35,744 nt of DNA from Bacteroidota bacterium (GCA_029262775.1 JAJCYR010000002.1:1-35744), one strand, 5' to 3'; positions 25,517-34,865 are shown, numbered from the stretch's first letter. Translations and numbers: made by a program. Notes: generated from the sequence alone by a model not told the origin.

Positions 25517-26047
25517 TTGAACTCTCTCCACAGGGATATCCTTGCCCTCGGCGTCCAGCAATGGAACGCATGGCGCGAAAAGCACCCGGACGAAGTGCCT
25601 GATCTCTCCGGCTGCGACTTCACCGGGCGCCACCTTGCAGAGGTCAACCTGAAGAACAGCATACTGCGGGGAGCCTTCCTGACGGTCGCTGAACTCGACG
25701 GAGCCCTCCTCGATGACGCCGACCTGACCGGAGCCAATCTGACCGGCACGGACCTGACCAACGCCTCGCTCATCGGGACCAACCTCTCGGGCGCCGATCT
25801 GAGTTACGCCATCTGCACGTTTGCCGACATGACGGGGACCAACCTGTCGCAGGCTCGGCTCACCGAAGCCATCTTCTTCAATGTCAACATGCAGCGGGCC
25901 GTCCTCCGGGGGGCCCACGTCAGCGAGACCATTTTCACCGGCGCTGATCTCCGGGACGCCGATCTGACCGACGTGGATCTGAACGAGGCGCTGTTGGACG
26001 GCGCCACGCTGTCGCTCCCCAACCCCAAAAGGCAGCTGAAAGAGTAA
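25517..26047 (+). CDS. Pentapeptide-repeat protein
   Basis: 176 residues with a run of A(D/N)Lxx pentapeptides from about residue 28 to 168 (LDDADLTGANLTGTDLTNASL and so on), which should form a right-handed quadrilateral beta helix. The start is TTG at 25517; I find no in-frame ATG upstream, and the next internal methionine would remove most of the repeats. Roles in this family range from structural to gyrase protection, and the sequence alone does not tell which. It lies 99 bp after tRNA-Ala and converges on the LolA-like gene with 18 bp between. Confidence 0.85.
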   Translation: MNSLHRDILALGVQQWNAWREKHPDEVPDLSGCDFTGRHLAEVNLKNSILRGAFLTVAELDGALLDDADLTGANLTGTDLTNASLIGTNLSGADLSYAICTFADMTGTNLSQARLTEAIFFNVNMQRAVLRGAHVSETIFTGADLRDADLTDVDLNEALLDGATLSLPNPKRQLKE

Positions 26048-26065
26048 CGCCTTCTCACCAGTCCG

Positions 26066-26836
26066 CTACCGGAACCAGTGCTCGGCCGTCGGCGCCCGGC
26101 CGGGCTCGAAGAATCCATCCGAGAACGTCATCCCGTGCTGCACGTCGCCGTACCTCTCCTCGAGCGTGAGCGTGCTGTCAACACGGAATGTTACCGTCGG
26201 AGCCACCCAGCCGTCACCCAGCCGCTCGTACTCATCGAAGCGCACGTCCTGGAACGATGCCCCCTGCCGCTGCAACAGGCGCACAAAAACCATCCGCTCC
26301 GCATCGACCCAGAACTGATTGGGCTCGGTATCCCCCTCATCGGCCCCGACCACCAGCACTTCCCGGCCCTGCCATACGGTCCGGTGCACGCGCGAGAGGT
26401 CGAATCCCAGGGAATCCATTTTCGACACCAGGACTACCGGATCATCGTGGTAGACATCAAACCCGAGCAGCAGGAGCGGATGCAGCGTCGGACCAGATTG
26501 CGCCAACTGCCCGCCCGCATACACATAAATGGAATCATTTCGGAAGAGCCACATGTCGCCACTTCCGGGCGATCCGATGTCAATACGCAGCCTCCCCGGC
26601 AAATCAAGCGCCTCGTACCAGAGCGTGGTATCGGTCGTGCCACCCGGTCCGTGCTGAATGGTGGTCTGCACAAACGTCATGGTTTCATACCACGCACCCT
26701 CATAGGCGGCATGCATGGCCGCAATGACATCCTCCCCGCGCTGGAGGTCCTCCTTGGGGGGTTCTTTTTCGGTCGATGCGCACGCCGCGCTGAGTACCAG
26801 CACCGGGAGAAGTAGAAATGCCAGTAGACGGTTCAT
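26066..26836 (-). CDS. LolA-fold outer-membrane lipoprotein
   Basis: 256 residues. A lipoprotein signal ends LVLSAAC, with the lipidated cysteine at about residue 19. The body is beta-rich (TTLWYEALDLPGRLRIDIGSP, DSIYVYAGGQL, REVLVVGADEGDTEPNQFWVDAE), typical of LolA/LolB-like proteins. The FVDAERMVFVR motif near residue 180 also fits. Whether it binds lipids is inference. Its ATG shares one base with the DUF5916 stop (TGATG), so the two are coupled. Confidence 0.7.
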   Translation of the reverse strand: MNRLLAFLLLPVLVLSAACASTEKEPPKEDLQRGEDVIAAMHAAYEGAWYETMTFVQTTIQHGPGGTTDTTLWYEALDLPGRLRIDIGSPGSGDMWLFRNDSIYVYAGGQLAQSGPTLHPLLLLGFDVYHDDPVVLVSKMDSLGFDLSRVHRTVWQGREVLVVGADEGDTEPNQFWVDAERMVFVRLLQRQGASFQDVRFDEYERLGDGWVAPTVTFRVDSTLTLEERYGDVQHGMTFSDGFFEPGRAPTAEHWFR

Positions 26837-29118
26837 CAGAGTGTAAACGTATGGGTGTATTTGAACAGTAGCGTCCGGTTCTGTGAACGCGGTAGTGTGG
26901 GAATGTCGGCAAAACGGTCCCGGTCGGAGTTCAGGCTCTCGTTATAGACCAGCCAGAAATCATTTCCTTCGCGGATGTTATACCGGAAACGGACGTTCGC
27001 GTCGGCCAGTTCGGCATCCGTATTGAACTGAATGAAGGCATTCCACGAGATTTTTGTGTTGATACCTACCTGCGCACGCAGCCCCACGAGATGGACATTG
27101 GCCGACTGGTCCCGGTCATCGAACGAGAGCCGCGTGAATGACCACGATCCCTGCAGTTCCAGGTGCTGGCTCGCATTCCACGTGGGTGAGAGATCCACAC
27201 CCACCCGCGTGCCGTCAAAAAACGTACCTCCCCTTACCTCTGCCCCGCCGCGGAATAACGAACCATCGGCCATCGTATACCGCGTCGAGGCTTCGACATA
27301 GGTATGCCTCCCTACGGGAACAAACGTATCCTCAGGTAGCCGAAGCTGCTCGGTGAGGTCTTCCTGGATCAGGTTGATCGAAAAGCGACCGCTCGCGCTC
27401 GATTTGAAATCCACATCCCACGAATGTCCCAGGCGCGCCGACTCCACGCTTCCATCGTCGTTGCGCAGGAATACATTGCCGAAGATGGAGCCATCGTAAT
27501 TCCGGATGAGCGATGCTTCGCCCGGACGCCATCCGTACTGCGTATCGAACCCGAGCTGCGTGAAATCGCGCCGGGTAATGAACCCGATGCCCGGATTATA
27601 CCGCTCGCCCGCATACATGACCGTCAGGTCGTAGGCCAGCCCGATGTTGCCGCGGCGCTCTACGCTGATGAGACCGAGGCCCTGATCAAACATGTCCGTG
27701 GATTCATTCTCTTCGAAGGACTGGGTCCATTTGACGTCCAGGTACTGCTGGTTACCCAGAAACAGGAGTCCGTCAAGGCCATAGGCCACATTCCATGAGC
27801 CATCGTCCCCGAGCCTGCTCGTAAACATGCTTCCGGCAAACGATTGCGTATTCACTATGCGGCGCCGGAGGCGCACGACACCAAAATTCTCAGCCGGAAG
27901 ATCGGCCTCTGCCTCGGTCTGCATGTTCATCAGGCCAATGTCCCATGTACCCACACGGCCTACCATGCGTGCGCCTCCCAGAATGCGCACCGTTTCGCCG
28001 CCGCTCAGCCCGATGTTGCGGCTGTGGAAGAGCCTGTCTGTACGCCCGAAACCGAAATTGAAAAGCGCCGATCGCTCCTGAAAGAACTGCCGCTTCTCCG
28101 GAAAAAAGAGCGAAAATCGCGTCAGGTTGACCTGTTGATCGTCGGCTTCAACCTGCGCAAAATCCGTATTGATGGTGCCATCGAGCGTCAGGTTGCTCGT
28201 CAGATTGTACTTCACGTCCAGGCCCACATCCCGGTCCGTACGGGTCGGCTGCCGGAACCGCGTGCCATCAAACTCGGTGTTCCGGCCTGTTCCGCCCGCA
28301 ACGTACAGCGTCACGTAGAGCGGCAACGCACTCTCTACGCCCTGCAGTACCACAGTCTTCGACTGGGAGGGTTTGGCGAAGCCCAGGCTCCAGTCCGGAC
28401 GGACAGCCGGGAAAATATGCCGTTCGCCTTTTCTCGCGATGTAGCGGTATGTGGTGAGACCCATCTCCACGCGGTCATTGACCGTCTGAAAGCCCAAGCT
28501 GGAGTAGGGAAGGCGCATTTCCACGAACCATCCCTCCGGCGTCTGACGCGTTTCCACATCCCAGAACGTATTCCAGGAATCGTTCACCGCACCGCCAAAA
28601 GCGCTTCCGCCGCCAGATTCGGCATCGTTCGAGACGGCCATGTCGAACCGGACGCCCAGGGGGGTCGTAAAGAACCATAGCGCGTTCTCGTTGTCATTGA
28701 ACGTATCGAGAATGATGGCGAACGTGTCATCGCCACTGTATCGGTCCCGATAAAGCGTGTTGGCGCGGATGCCGTCCGGCTCAGAGTCGTACAGCCGGCC
28801 ACCCACATACAGGAAATCATTGTCGTAGGCAATGAGGACTTCGGTCCGCTCGGTCATGCGGCCTCCCGGCGTGGGCGCATACATGGTCATGGGGAGCGGC
28901 TTAATCTCCTGCCATCCTGCGTCGTCAAGGCGACCATCGAGAACAATGGAGCCAGCCGTACGCTGAAGGATAAGCGGCCGCGCCGCGTCTCCCGGCGCTT
29001 CCGCACGGAAAGCACGTGTCTGGGTGCGCTCGCGAAGCTGTTCCTGGGCATAGGTTGGCGCCGCGGTTTCAATCAATGGAAGCAGGATTGCAACCAGCAG
29101 AGGTATCAATGGGCGCAT
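26836..29118 (-). CDS. DUF5916 outer-membrane protein with CBM9-like domain
   Basis: About 760 residues from ATG 29118, with a signal peptide (about 1-24, ending TYAQE). An N-terminal CBM9/DOMON-like domain (VLDGRLDDAGWQEIKP, LIAYDNDFLYVGGRLYD, DTFAIILDTFNDNENALWFF) is followed by DUF5916, which contains the family-typical NTDFAQVEADDQQVNLTRFSLFFPEKRQFF. The C-terminal half alternates beta strands as in an outer-membrane barrel. These proteins are common in Bacteroidota; the role is not established. The gene lies between the esterase and LolA-like genes. Confidence 0.85.
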   Translation of the reverse strand: MRPLIPLLVAILLPLIETAAPTYAQEQLRERTQTRAFRAEAPGDAARPLILQRTAGSIVLDGRLDDAGWQEIKPLPMTMYAPTPGGRMTERTEVLIAYDNDFLYVGGRLYDSEPDGIRANTLYRDRYSGDDTFAIILDTFNDNENALWFFTTPLGVRFDMAVSNDAESGGGSAFGGAVNDSWNTFWDVETRQTPEGWFVEMRLPYSSLGFQTVNDRVEMGLTTYRYIARKGERHIFPAVRPDWSLGFAKPSQSKTVVLQGVESALPLYVTLYVAGGTGRNTEFDGTRFRQPTRTDRDVGLDVKYNLTSNLTLDGTINTDFAQVEADDQQVNLTRFSLFFPEKRQFFQERSALFNFGFGRTDRLFHSRNIGLSGGETVRILGGARMVGRVGTWDIGLMNMQTEAEADLPAENFGVVRLRRRIVNTQSFAGSMFTSRLGDDGSWNVAYGLDGLLFLGNQQYLDVKWTQSFEENESTDMFDQGLGLISVERRGNIGLAYDLTVMYAGERYNPGIGFITRRDFTQLGFDTQYGWRPGEASLIRNYDGSIFGNVFLRNDDGSVESARLGHSWDVDFKSSASGRFSINLIQEDLTEQLRLPEDTFVPVGRHTYVEASTRYTMADGSLFRGGAEVRGGTFFDGTRVGVDLSPTWNASQHLELQGSWSFTRLSFDDRDQSANVHLVGLRAQVGINTKISWNAFIQFNTDAELADANVRFRYNIREGNDFWLVYNESLNSDRDRFADIPTLPRSQNRTLLFKYTHTFTL

Positions 29119-29168
29119 GGGAAGACTGTCATGTTCCTTACGGACGACACTCGCAATATAAGCCGTCA

Positions 29169-30053
29169 TCAAAACTCCTCCGCCCGCAATCCGAAAAACG
29201 ACGATATCTCTATCTCTACACCTATTTCGGGCGATGGCCATTCGTGCCCATGATCCAGGAGTTCAAACAGGTGAACCTGCGCGCCGTCTTGACAGCTGTC
29301 GTACCGGCGGACATCGGCTCGACCCGACCCCATGCGCTCCGTGGCCCGAACCGCATCACCGGTGCATCCGGCTTGATTCCGCCACCTGAGCATGGTACTG
29401 ACTACAGAGAGCAGGCTCTGGCTCCCGGCATCCTGTCCGTCGAATGGTAGAACCATGTCGTCCGAGCCGTGCACCATCATCATGTGTGCAGGCGTTTCCC
29501 GGCTACAGTTCTGGGACACCGGAACCGACATCATGCCGGCCACCGACGCAAATCCGGCGAATGTGTCGCCGCTTTCACAGGCCAGATGATGAAGAAACAC
29601 GGCGCCCTGTGAATACCCGACGGCATAGACATTGCGCCGATCCACCTCCATGACCTTTTCCACCTCGTCAATGATGGCGGCCGCAAAACCCACGTCGTCG
29701 ACACCCTCCAGATCAGGGCGCACGCAGTCACACCCTTCTGCCCAGTTCGCACCCGTAGCGGTGGGATAGGCCACCGCAAAATCATTCGCATTTGCCTGCT
29801 CATCGAACCGCGTCTGCTGCCGGAAAACAGAGCCCCTGCTCCCGGCGCCGTGAAAGGCAATGACCAGCGGCACATTGGGCACGTCGGTCACACTGCCTGG
29901 AATGAACACTTCAACCGAGCGCTCCATGCCGCCATGCTCGAATCGCAGCCGCTGCGTCTGGCCGCCGAGCGACGACGAGTCGCACCCGGAAAACAGCATC
30001 AGCAGCACAGAAACAACCGGTAGCGTAATGAAAAGGGTTCGTCCAGCACTCAT
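29169..30053 (-). CDS. PHB-depolymerase/feruloyl-esterase-like alpha/beta hydrolase lipoprotein
   Basis: About 294 residues from ATG 30053. A lipoprotein signal ends LMLFSGC. The catalytic serine is in GYSQGA (about residue 148), the acid in HGSDDMVLPF, and a histidine in DHGHEWPSP. The oxyanion region is VIAFHGAGSRGS. These are the hallmarks of the LpqC/poly(3-hydroxybutyrate) depolymerase-like family, which cleaves ester bonds in polymers or plant esters. The substrate is not predictable. It heads a minus-strand group with DUF5916 and the LolA-like gene (50 bp gap to DUF5916). Confidence 0.85.
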   Translation of the reverse strand: MSAGRTLFITLPVVSVLLMLFSGCDSSSLGGQTQRLRFEHGGMERSVEVFIPGSVTDVPNVPLVIAFHGAGSRGSVFRQQTRFDEQANANDFAVAYPTATGANWAEGCDCVRPDLEGVDDVGFAAAIIDEVEKVMEVDRRNVYAVGYSQGAVFLHHLACESGDTFAGFASVAGMMSVPVSQNCSRETPAHMMMVHGSDDMVLPFDGQDAGSQSLLSVVSTMLRWRNQAGCTGDAVRATERMGSGRADVRRYDSCQDGAQVHLFELLDHGHEWPSPEIGVEIEISSFFGLRAEEF

Positions 30054-30094
30054 GATGGTATGCGTGTTTGTCTCAGTAACCAATTCCCGTTGTC

Positions 30095-30874
30095 ATGGCC
30101 ACAACCGCGTCTGCATCCGGTTCCACATCCGCGTCCACCGCCTTACGCCGGGCCCGCAGAAGAGTTGTCAAAAAAGTCGGAGGTCGTATCCTCTGGTCGC
30201 TCGAAAAAATAATTCAAAAAGGATCGAAAGTACCCAATACGCCCTTTCTGAATCCAGAGGAATTTGACTGGGTGAACCCCTTGGAACAGGATTGGAAAGT
30301 CATGCAGGCCGAGGTACGTCGTATTTTGGAACGAGTGCATGATATTCCCGGATTCCAGGATATCTCAAAAGACCAACGCGTGCTCACGACAGACGACCGC
30401 TGGAAGACGTTTTTCCTCTACGGAATGGGCTATCGGCTGGATGAGAACTGTGCAAGATGCCCAGAGACGACGCGACTGGTATCTCAGATACCCGGCATGA
30501 CCACTGCTTTTTTCTCCATTTTGGCCCCTGGGAAGCACATTCCTCACCACCGGGGACTGTTCAATGGGTTCATTCGCTATCATTTGGGGCTCATTGTCCC
30601 CAGGGATAAGGAGAACTGTCGTATCCGGGTAGAGCATACCATCCGGCACTGGGAAGAGGGTAAAAGTATGGTCTTCGATGACACGTTCGACCACGAAGTC
30701 TGGAATGACACAGATGAAACCCGCGTGATCCTTTTCGTCGACGTAAAGCGTCCGTTGGTGCCGGCGGTGGCACTACTCAATGACGCGGTCATCAATCTGG
30801 TCAAAGCCTCCGACTATGTGCAGGATGCCCGGCGTAATCAGGAGGAGTGGAGCCTGCGGCTGTCCAACGGCTGA
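30095..30874 (+). CDS. LpxO/AspH-like Fe(II) 2-oxoglutarate hydroxylase
   Basis: 259 residues of the aspartyl/asparaginyl beta-hydroxylase fold. Iron ligands are probably H152 (HHRG) and H200 (DDTFDHEVWN), with the 2-oxoglutarate contact near R210-F214 (RVILFVDV). The stretch HRGLFNGFIRYHLGLIVP matches LpxO, which hydroxylates lipid A acyl chains. LpxO has a membrane helix; here the N-terminus is only basic (ALRRARRRVVKKVGGR), suggesting peripheral association. It starts 41 bp from the divergent esterase gene. Lipid A is the best guess for substrate but is inference. Confidence 0.8.
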   Translation: MATTASASGSTSASTALRRARRRVVKKVGGRILWSLEKIIQKGSKVPNTPFLNPEEFDWVNPLEQDWKVMQAEVRRILERVHDIPGFQDISKDQRVLTTDDRWKTFFLYGMGYRLDENCARCPETTRLVSQIPGMTTAFFSILAPGKHIPHHRGLFNGFIRYHLGLIVPRDKENCRIRVEHTIRHWEEGKSMVFDDTFDHEVWNDTDETRVILFVDVKRPLVPAVALLNDAVINLVKASDYVQDARRNQEEWSLRLSNG

Positions 30875-30898
30875 CGGTATCCATAATTGGTGAACGTC

Positions 30899-31411
30899 TC
30901 AGGACGCCCTCCGTGCAGAACATCGGTCTCCCAACGCCTTTTCGAAGTGGTGCACCCAGTCCGATGCACAGCAGAGGCGCATACGCGAGACGCCCCGACC
31001 CGGGCGCTCCCCCGTCAGGGCAGCGAGGGCCGCCTGGACCTGGCTCGGCGCGGCGTTTACATCTACCCGCAGAAACACATCAAAGCGGCCATAGACGAGG
31101 CACAGGGCGTCTATCTGGCACGTTTCCATTTCATAGCGCCGGGAAAACTGAATACCCACGTGCCGGTTTCCCACGCGCAGACACACATCGACACACTGCT
31201 CGCCGAGGGGCGTGGCAAACCACGTGGACGTTGTAATGTCCCTCAGGTGCGGGGCCCGGCGAAGGGCTTCTGCCAGAAAAAACGCGGGGACATCGGGTTT
31301 CGTTCGTCCAGGGACGGCGGGGCGGTCCACGGCGCAGCGGGCGGGCACGCTACGGTTCTCGCGTGTACGGTTCAGCCAGTCAACGGTGGGCCAGGCAGTT
31401 ACGTATGTCAT
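30899..31411 (-). CDS. Hypothetical protein
   Basis: About 170 residues from ATG 31411 (MTYVTAWPTVDWLNRT). No family was recognised. The sequence contains the strand pattern VCLRVGNRHVGIQFSRRYEMETCQIDALCLVYGRFDVFLRVDVN, so an alpha/beta fold is likely. There is no signal peptide or membrane segment. I favour this strand because the opposite frame is low-complexity Arg/Pro-rich sequence. It follows the DUF5686 gene on the same strand after 87 bp. Confidence 0.5.
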   Translation of the reverse strand: MTYVTAWPTVDWLNRTRENRSVPARCAVDRPAVPGRTKPDVPAFFLAEALRRAPHLRDITTSTWFATPLGEQCVDVCLRVGNRHVGIQFSRRYEMETCQIDALCLVYGRFDVFLRVDVNAAPSQVQAALAALTGERPGRGVSRMRLCCASDWVHHFEKALGDRCSARRAS

Positions 31412-31498
31412 GTCAGCAGGGGTTTTGGTTGCTGACAACAGAATACAGGCAGTGGTGTGACAACATCGTGTCATACCCCTGCCATTTTTTACCCGGCC

Positions 31499-33844
31499 CT
31501 ATTTGAACGGCCGCCCGATACGCACCGAGAACGAGTTGTCCGTGATGCCGCCAGCCAGGTCAAGCCGGAATGGAAGACCAAAGGGATAGGAGACACCGCC
31601 CCCAATTTCGTGGTACCTGTTCCCATCGACGGTGTTGAAGCCGGTGCCAGAGGTAAAGCCGTGCCCGCCAAACAGGTGCACGCCCATCCCCTTCTCGGCC
31701 AGCCACCACAGACCTGTTTTTTCGAACAGGGCCGTTGCGAAGTCATGATACCAGAAAACGCCGAGCATGTCGGTGGCCACAAACCGGGCATTCGAGAGCG
31801 TACGGAATCCCATGAAATCCGAGAACGGACCGGCCGACCCACTGAGCGTCATGCGCCGCTGCACGGGAAGCATGCCCGAGCGCGTCCCTCCAATGGCTGT
31901 AATGCGCATACGGTTCGGACGCACCCTCGCTTTGAAAAACGTCTCAAATGCAATCGTCGCCCGCCCTTCAATACGGGTGAAGGAAAAATCCGAACCCAGG
32001 CCTTCTCCCGGACTGTGCTCCACCTGCATGGTGAAGCCGCGGTCCGGACCCTCCCCGAGTTCAATTTCCCACTCGAATGACCGGAGGTGCCCCGAATCGA
32101 TCTGCGGATTCTCGGGCTGCTCGTTCGTGAACAACCACCCGTCGAAGCTGGTGAGTTTGCTCAGTGAGCTGTGAATTTCGCTCCGCAGACGCAGCGACAT
32201 CGTCACCGGCCCGCCTTGCGGACGCGTCTGGACAAACGCCGAGACAGCCCGCTGGTGGTAGTAGTCATAAATGTCGTCGTTTCCGAGGTAGGTCGAAATA
32301 CCCGGCACGAAACGACCCAGATCGCCCTCCCGGGCCGAGACGGACGTGGCATTGACGTAGGCCACACCGAGTCGAAGGCCGAGTTCTGGACCGCTCACAG
32401 GCAGCGACATCTCGGAATTCCACGATATCCGCTCCCGGAGCGTGGACCAACCCACACTCGCCTCGTACTCAATTCCAGATTCCGGCAGCGACGACCAGCT
32501 TACGCCGGGGTGCCACCCATCCACCCGGTTGTACCAGAACCAGTCCCCGCTCCGGAGCCGCTCGAGCACCGAGACCCGGTTTGCCCTCTCTTCACTGCGG
32601 GCAATTTCATCCTTGGTAAGCGGAAAAGACGCGTATTCAAGCAACAGACCTTCGCCACGGAACGCAGTTTGGATGTCCCTCGCCTGGTCAATAGCCGCAA
32701 CCTGTTCCAGCTCCATGGGCGTAAGCGGAATCATGGACGGGTTGCGCAAAAACAGGAACTCCTGCCGGTCAGCGAGCGGCGATTCAACCACCGACGGCCC
32801 GGGCAGGGCCATGGAATCGGGCACGGGTGGATTCACCACGTGGAGCGTCTGACTCGAGAACTGCTCATAACGGGCCGCAGGATGCGTCACACCCAGACGT
32901 CCGAACTCCACCACCCCGGCCACATACAGATCTACCGGCATCCAGACCGAGTCCCTGACCTCGGTGAAGCGCTGCTCATAATACACATCGTGTCGCTTTA
33001 CGGGCGGCGTAACCATGGTCTGCGGAATAGGCCGGACGTTCACCTCGTAGAGCGCAAAGGACGAATCGATCACGGCCACGTGACCTGAGAAGCCAGGGCG
33101 CGTCGCACTCCTCGGCGTGAAATAGATGTCGAACACCCGCTTGCCATCCAACTCACGCGTGCCTCCGAGTAAAAAGAAATATTCCTCCAGCGCGTTCGGA
33201 TGGGTCGGTCCCACATATTCCGTTCCCATAAGGCGGACCACGTCGTCGTAGAAATTGACCACCGCATGGGGCTCGGCAAACCGGAATGTGCCGCTACCGG
33301 CAGGAACGCGCCGCCGCGCACGCACCAGTTCACGGGCGCCCGTGTCCCGGGTCCACCAGGAGGCCCTGACGGTCTCGGTCATCTGGACCAGTTCCGAGTG
33401 GCTATAGAGCATGAACCGGGTATACGTATCGGCATAGGATGACGTTAAATTCTTCCGCCAATGTTTTTTGGCCTCAATGACCCGGCGCATGACGCGATCG
33501 GCCGGACTTTCACCTGTTACGACGATTTCATCGAGCGTAATGGTTGACGGCTCGAGTTCTATGCCCAGTGGCCCGGTTGGAATGGAGGCGATTTCGAACC
33601 GCCGTGTACGGTAGCCGATGAAGCGCACCTCGAGCGTAAGAGGTACCGATGTAGCCAGCAGCCAGAACGTACCGTTCCTGTTCGCCGTCACCCCGCGATC
33701 CGTGCCCACAATGCCAACTGAGGCCGATGGCAGCGGACTGCCATTGGCCGCATCCGTGACGCGACCGGTAATCCTGACCTGTGCACTGGCCACCTGCGCA
33801 CAGCAGAGTAGACACAGGACACAGGGGAAAAAGCGTTTCGGCAT
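31499..33844 (-). CDS. DUF5686 outer-membrane protein with carboxypeptidase-regulatory-like domain
   Basis: About 781 residues from ATG 33844, or 33847 one codon earlier. A signal peptide (about 1-21, ending VASAQ) is followed by a carboxypeptidase-D-like beta-sandwich (VRITGRVTDAANGSPLPSASVGIVG). DUF5686 follows with DEIVVTGESPADRVMRRVIEAKKHWRKN, and beta-strand-rich sequence runs to the C-terminus (FSVRIGRPFK, an aromatic/basic ending usual for barrels). These proteins are TonB-receptor-like in layout but lack a plug-type domain. Function unknown. Confidence 0.88.
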   Translation of the reverse strand: MPKRFFPCVLCLLCCAQVASAQVRITGRVTDAANGSPLPSASVGIVGTDRGVTANRNGTFWLLATSVPLTLEVRFIGYRTRRFEIASIPTGPLGIELEPSTITLDEIVVTGESPADRVMRRVIEAKKHWRKNLTSSYADTYTRFMLYSHSELVQMTETVRASWWTRDTGARELVRARRRVPAGSGTFRFAEPHAVVNFYDDVVRLMGTEYVGPTHPNALEEYFFLLGGTRELDGKRVFDIYFTPRSATRPGFSGHVAVIDSSFALYEVNVRPIPQTMVTPPVKRHDVYYEQRFTEVRDSVWMPVDLYVAGVVEFGRLGVTHPAARYEQFSSQTLHVVNPPVPDSMALPGPSVVESPLADRQEFLFLRNPSMIPLTPMELEQVAAIDQARDIQTAFRGEGLLLEYASFPLTKDEIARSEERANRVSVLERLRSGDWFWYNRVDGWHPGVSWSSLPESGIEYEASVGWSTLRERISWNSEMSLPVSGPELGLRLGVAYVNATSVSAREGDLGRFVPGISTYLGNDDIYDYYHQRAVSAFVQTRPQGGPVTMSLRLRSEIHSSLSKLTSFDGWLFTNEQPENPQIDSGHLRSFEWEIELGEGPDRGFTMQVEHSPGEGLGSDFSFTRIEGRATIAFETFFKARVRPNRMRITAIGGTRSGMLPVQRRMTLSGSAGPFSDFMGFRTLSNARFVATDMLGVFWYHDFATALFEKTGLWWLAEKGMGVHLFGGHGFTSGTGFNTVDGNRYHEIGGGVSYPFGLPFRLDLAGGITDNSFSVRIGRPFK

Positions 33845-34009
33845 CATCAGGGCCGTTAACACCAATGTTGAACGTGACGGGGATTCTGCAATAGTGCGTG
33901 GCGGAGGCGGAACCACGCTCAGGCACACCCGCGTACGACAACGTGTACGCCAGGTTCGTCCAGACCCGGGTCAAAATTCATCCCCTCCTTATCCATCCCG
34001 AACCACACG

Positions 34010-34282
34010 ATGTACCACCTGCTCGGAAGAAATGTACGCATCCACCTGTACAACCATGACGGCGCTGTGGTGGGAACGGTTACAGGCCGCGTGGCAGATG
34101 TGGCCGAGGCCGTCGAAGTAGCGCCCGGCATGAAAAAGGACCTGGCACTCGTCGTCGATATTGACACCGGCGACCCGGACCACCCATACACCAACTCGGC
34201 CGGCACAGAGGGCGAGTCGTGGTTCGCCATACAGGACCTCGAAGTTATTGACACGGAGGCGCCGCGGCTGTTTTCCAACTGA
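34010..34282 (+). CDS. Small hypothetical protein
   Basis: 90 residues: MYHLLGRNVRIHLYNHDGAV followed by alternating hydrophobic strands (GTVTGRVADVAEA, ALVVDIDTGDPDHPYT, SWFAIQDLEVID). It looks like a small beta-barrel (SH3 or Sm-like) fold, which I infer from pattern only. No signal peptide. It ends 4 bp before the Rrf2 operator. Confidence 0.6.
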   Translation: MYHLLGRNVRIHLYNHDGAVVGTVTGRVADVAEAVEVAPGMKKDLALVVDIDTGDPDHPYTNSAGTEGESWFAIQDLEVIDTEAPRLFSN

Positions 34283-34286
34283 TTGC

Positions 34287-34311
34287 AAATGTAACTTTAA
34301 TTGTTACATTT
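34287..34311. promoter_or_regulatory. Palindromic operator upstream of the Rrf2 gene
   Basis: AAATGTAAC (34287-34295), a 7-bp spacer and GTTACATTT (34303-34311) form a perfect 9-bp inverted repeat, ending 35 bp before the Rrf2 start. Size and position suit a dimeric winged-helix repressor, most simply autoregulation by Rrf2. Confidence 0.75.
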
Positions 34312-34346
34312 AATTCAGTCCACAAAATGGCCAAAATGCAACTGCC

Positions 34347-34862
34347 ATGCTGAATACCCGTTTTTCCTCGGCCCTGCACACGCTCCTGGCGCTTCTTTTC
34401 GACAAGAATCAGGCGCCGCTGTCCTCGTCGAACCTGGCCCGCGTGCTCGACACGCATCCGGTCGTGGTGCGTCGCCTCGTGGCCGACCTCCGGGCGGCTG
34501 GTTTCGTTGAGTCCATCCGGGGAGCGGGCGGCGGAATCCGGCCCGTTGATGGACTCGGTGATGTCACGCTCGGCGCCCTGGCCCGCGCAGTCGACTTCGA
34601 GCCCGCCTTTGACCTGCACGAAATTGCGGCACATGCGCCGTCCCCGCACGTCCACATCCACGCAGCCCTCGCGGCGGCCCGGGACCGTGCCCACGCGGCG
34701 CTCCTTGCGCACCTGGACCAGGTTACGCTCGGCGATCTGGCCGATTCCGCGAACCTGCGCACGGAGCTTGCCGCGCTCCTCGACAAGGGTCTCTCGAACG
34801 ATGACATCCGCCAGGCCTACCGCGTGGCCGGCGCCCACCTCGTACCCAAAGTCGACAGGTAA
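34347..34862 (+). CDS. Rrf2-family transcriptional regulator without Fe-S cysteines
   Basis: 171 residues. An N-terminal winged helix-turn-helix (SSALHTLLALLFDKNQ, LSSSNLARVLDTHPVVVRRLVADLRAAG) is followed by the wing FVESIRGAGGGIRPV and a long dimerisation helix. There is no cysteine at all, so it cannot bind the [2Fe-2S] cluster of IscR/NsrR; it fits the clusterless YwnA-type group. It is preceded by a perfect palindrome and followed 3 bp later by the hydroxylase gene. Confidence 0.88.
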   Translation: MLNTRFSSALHTLLALLFDKNQAPLSSSNLARVLDTHPVVVRRLVADLRAAGFVESIRGAGGGIRPVDGLGDVTLGALARAVDFEPAFDLHEIAAHAPSPHVHIHAALAAARDRAHAALLAHLDQVTLGDLADSANLRTELAALLDKGLSNDDIRQAYRVAGAHLVPKVDR

Positions 34863-34865
34863 CCC

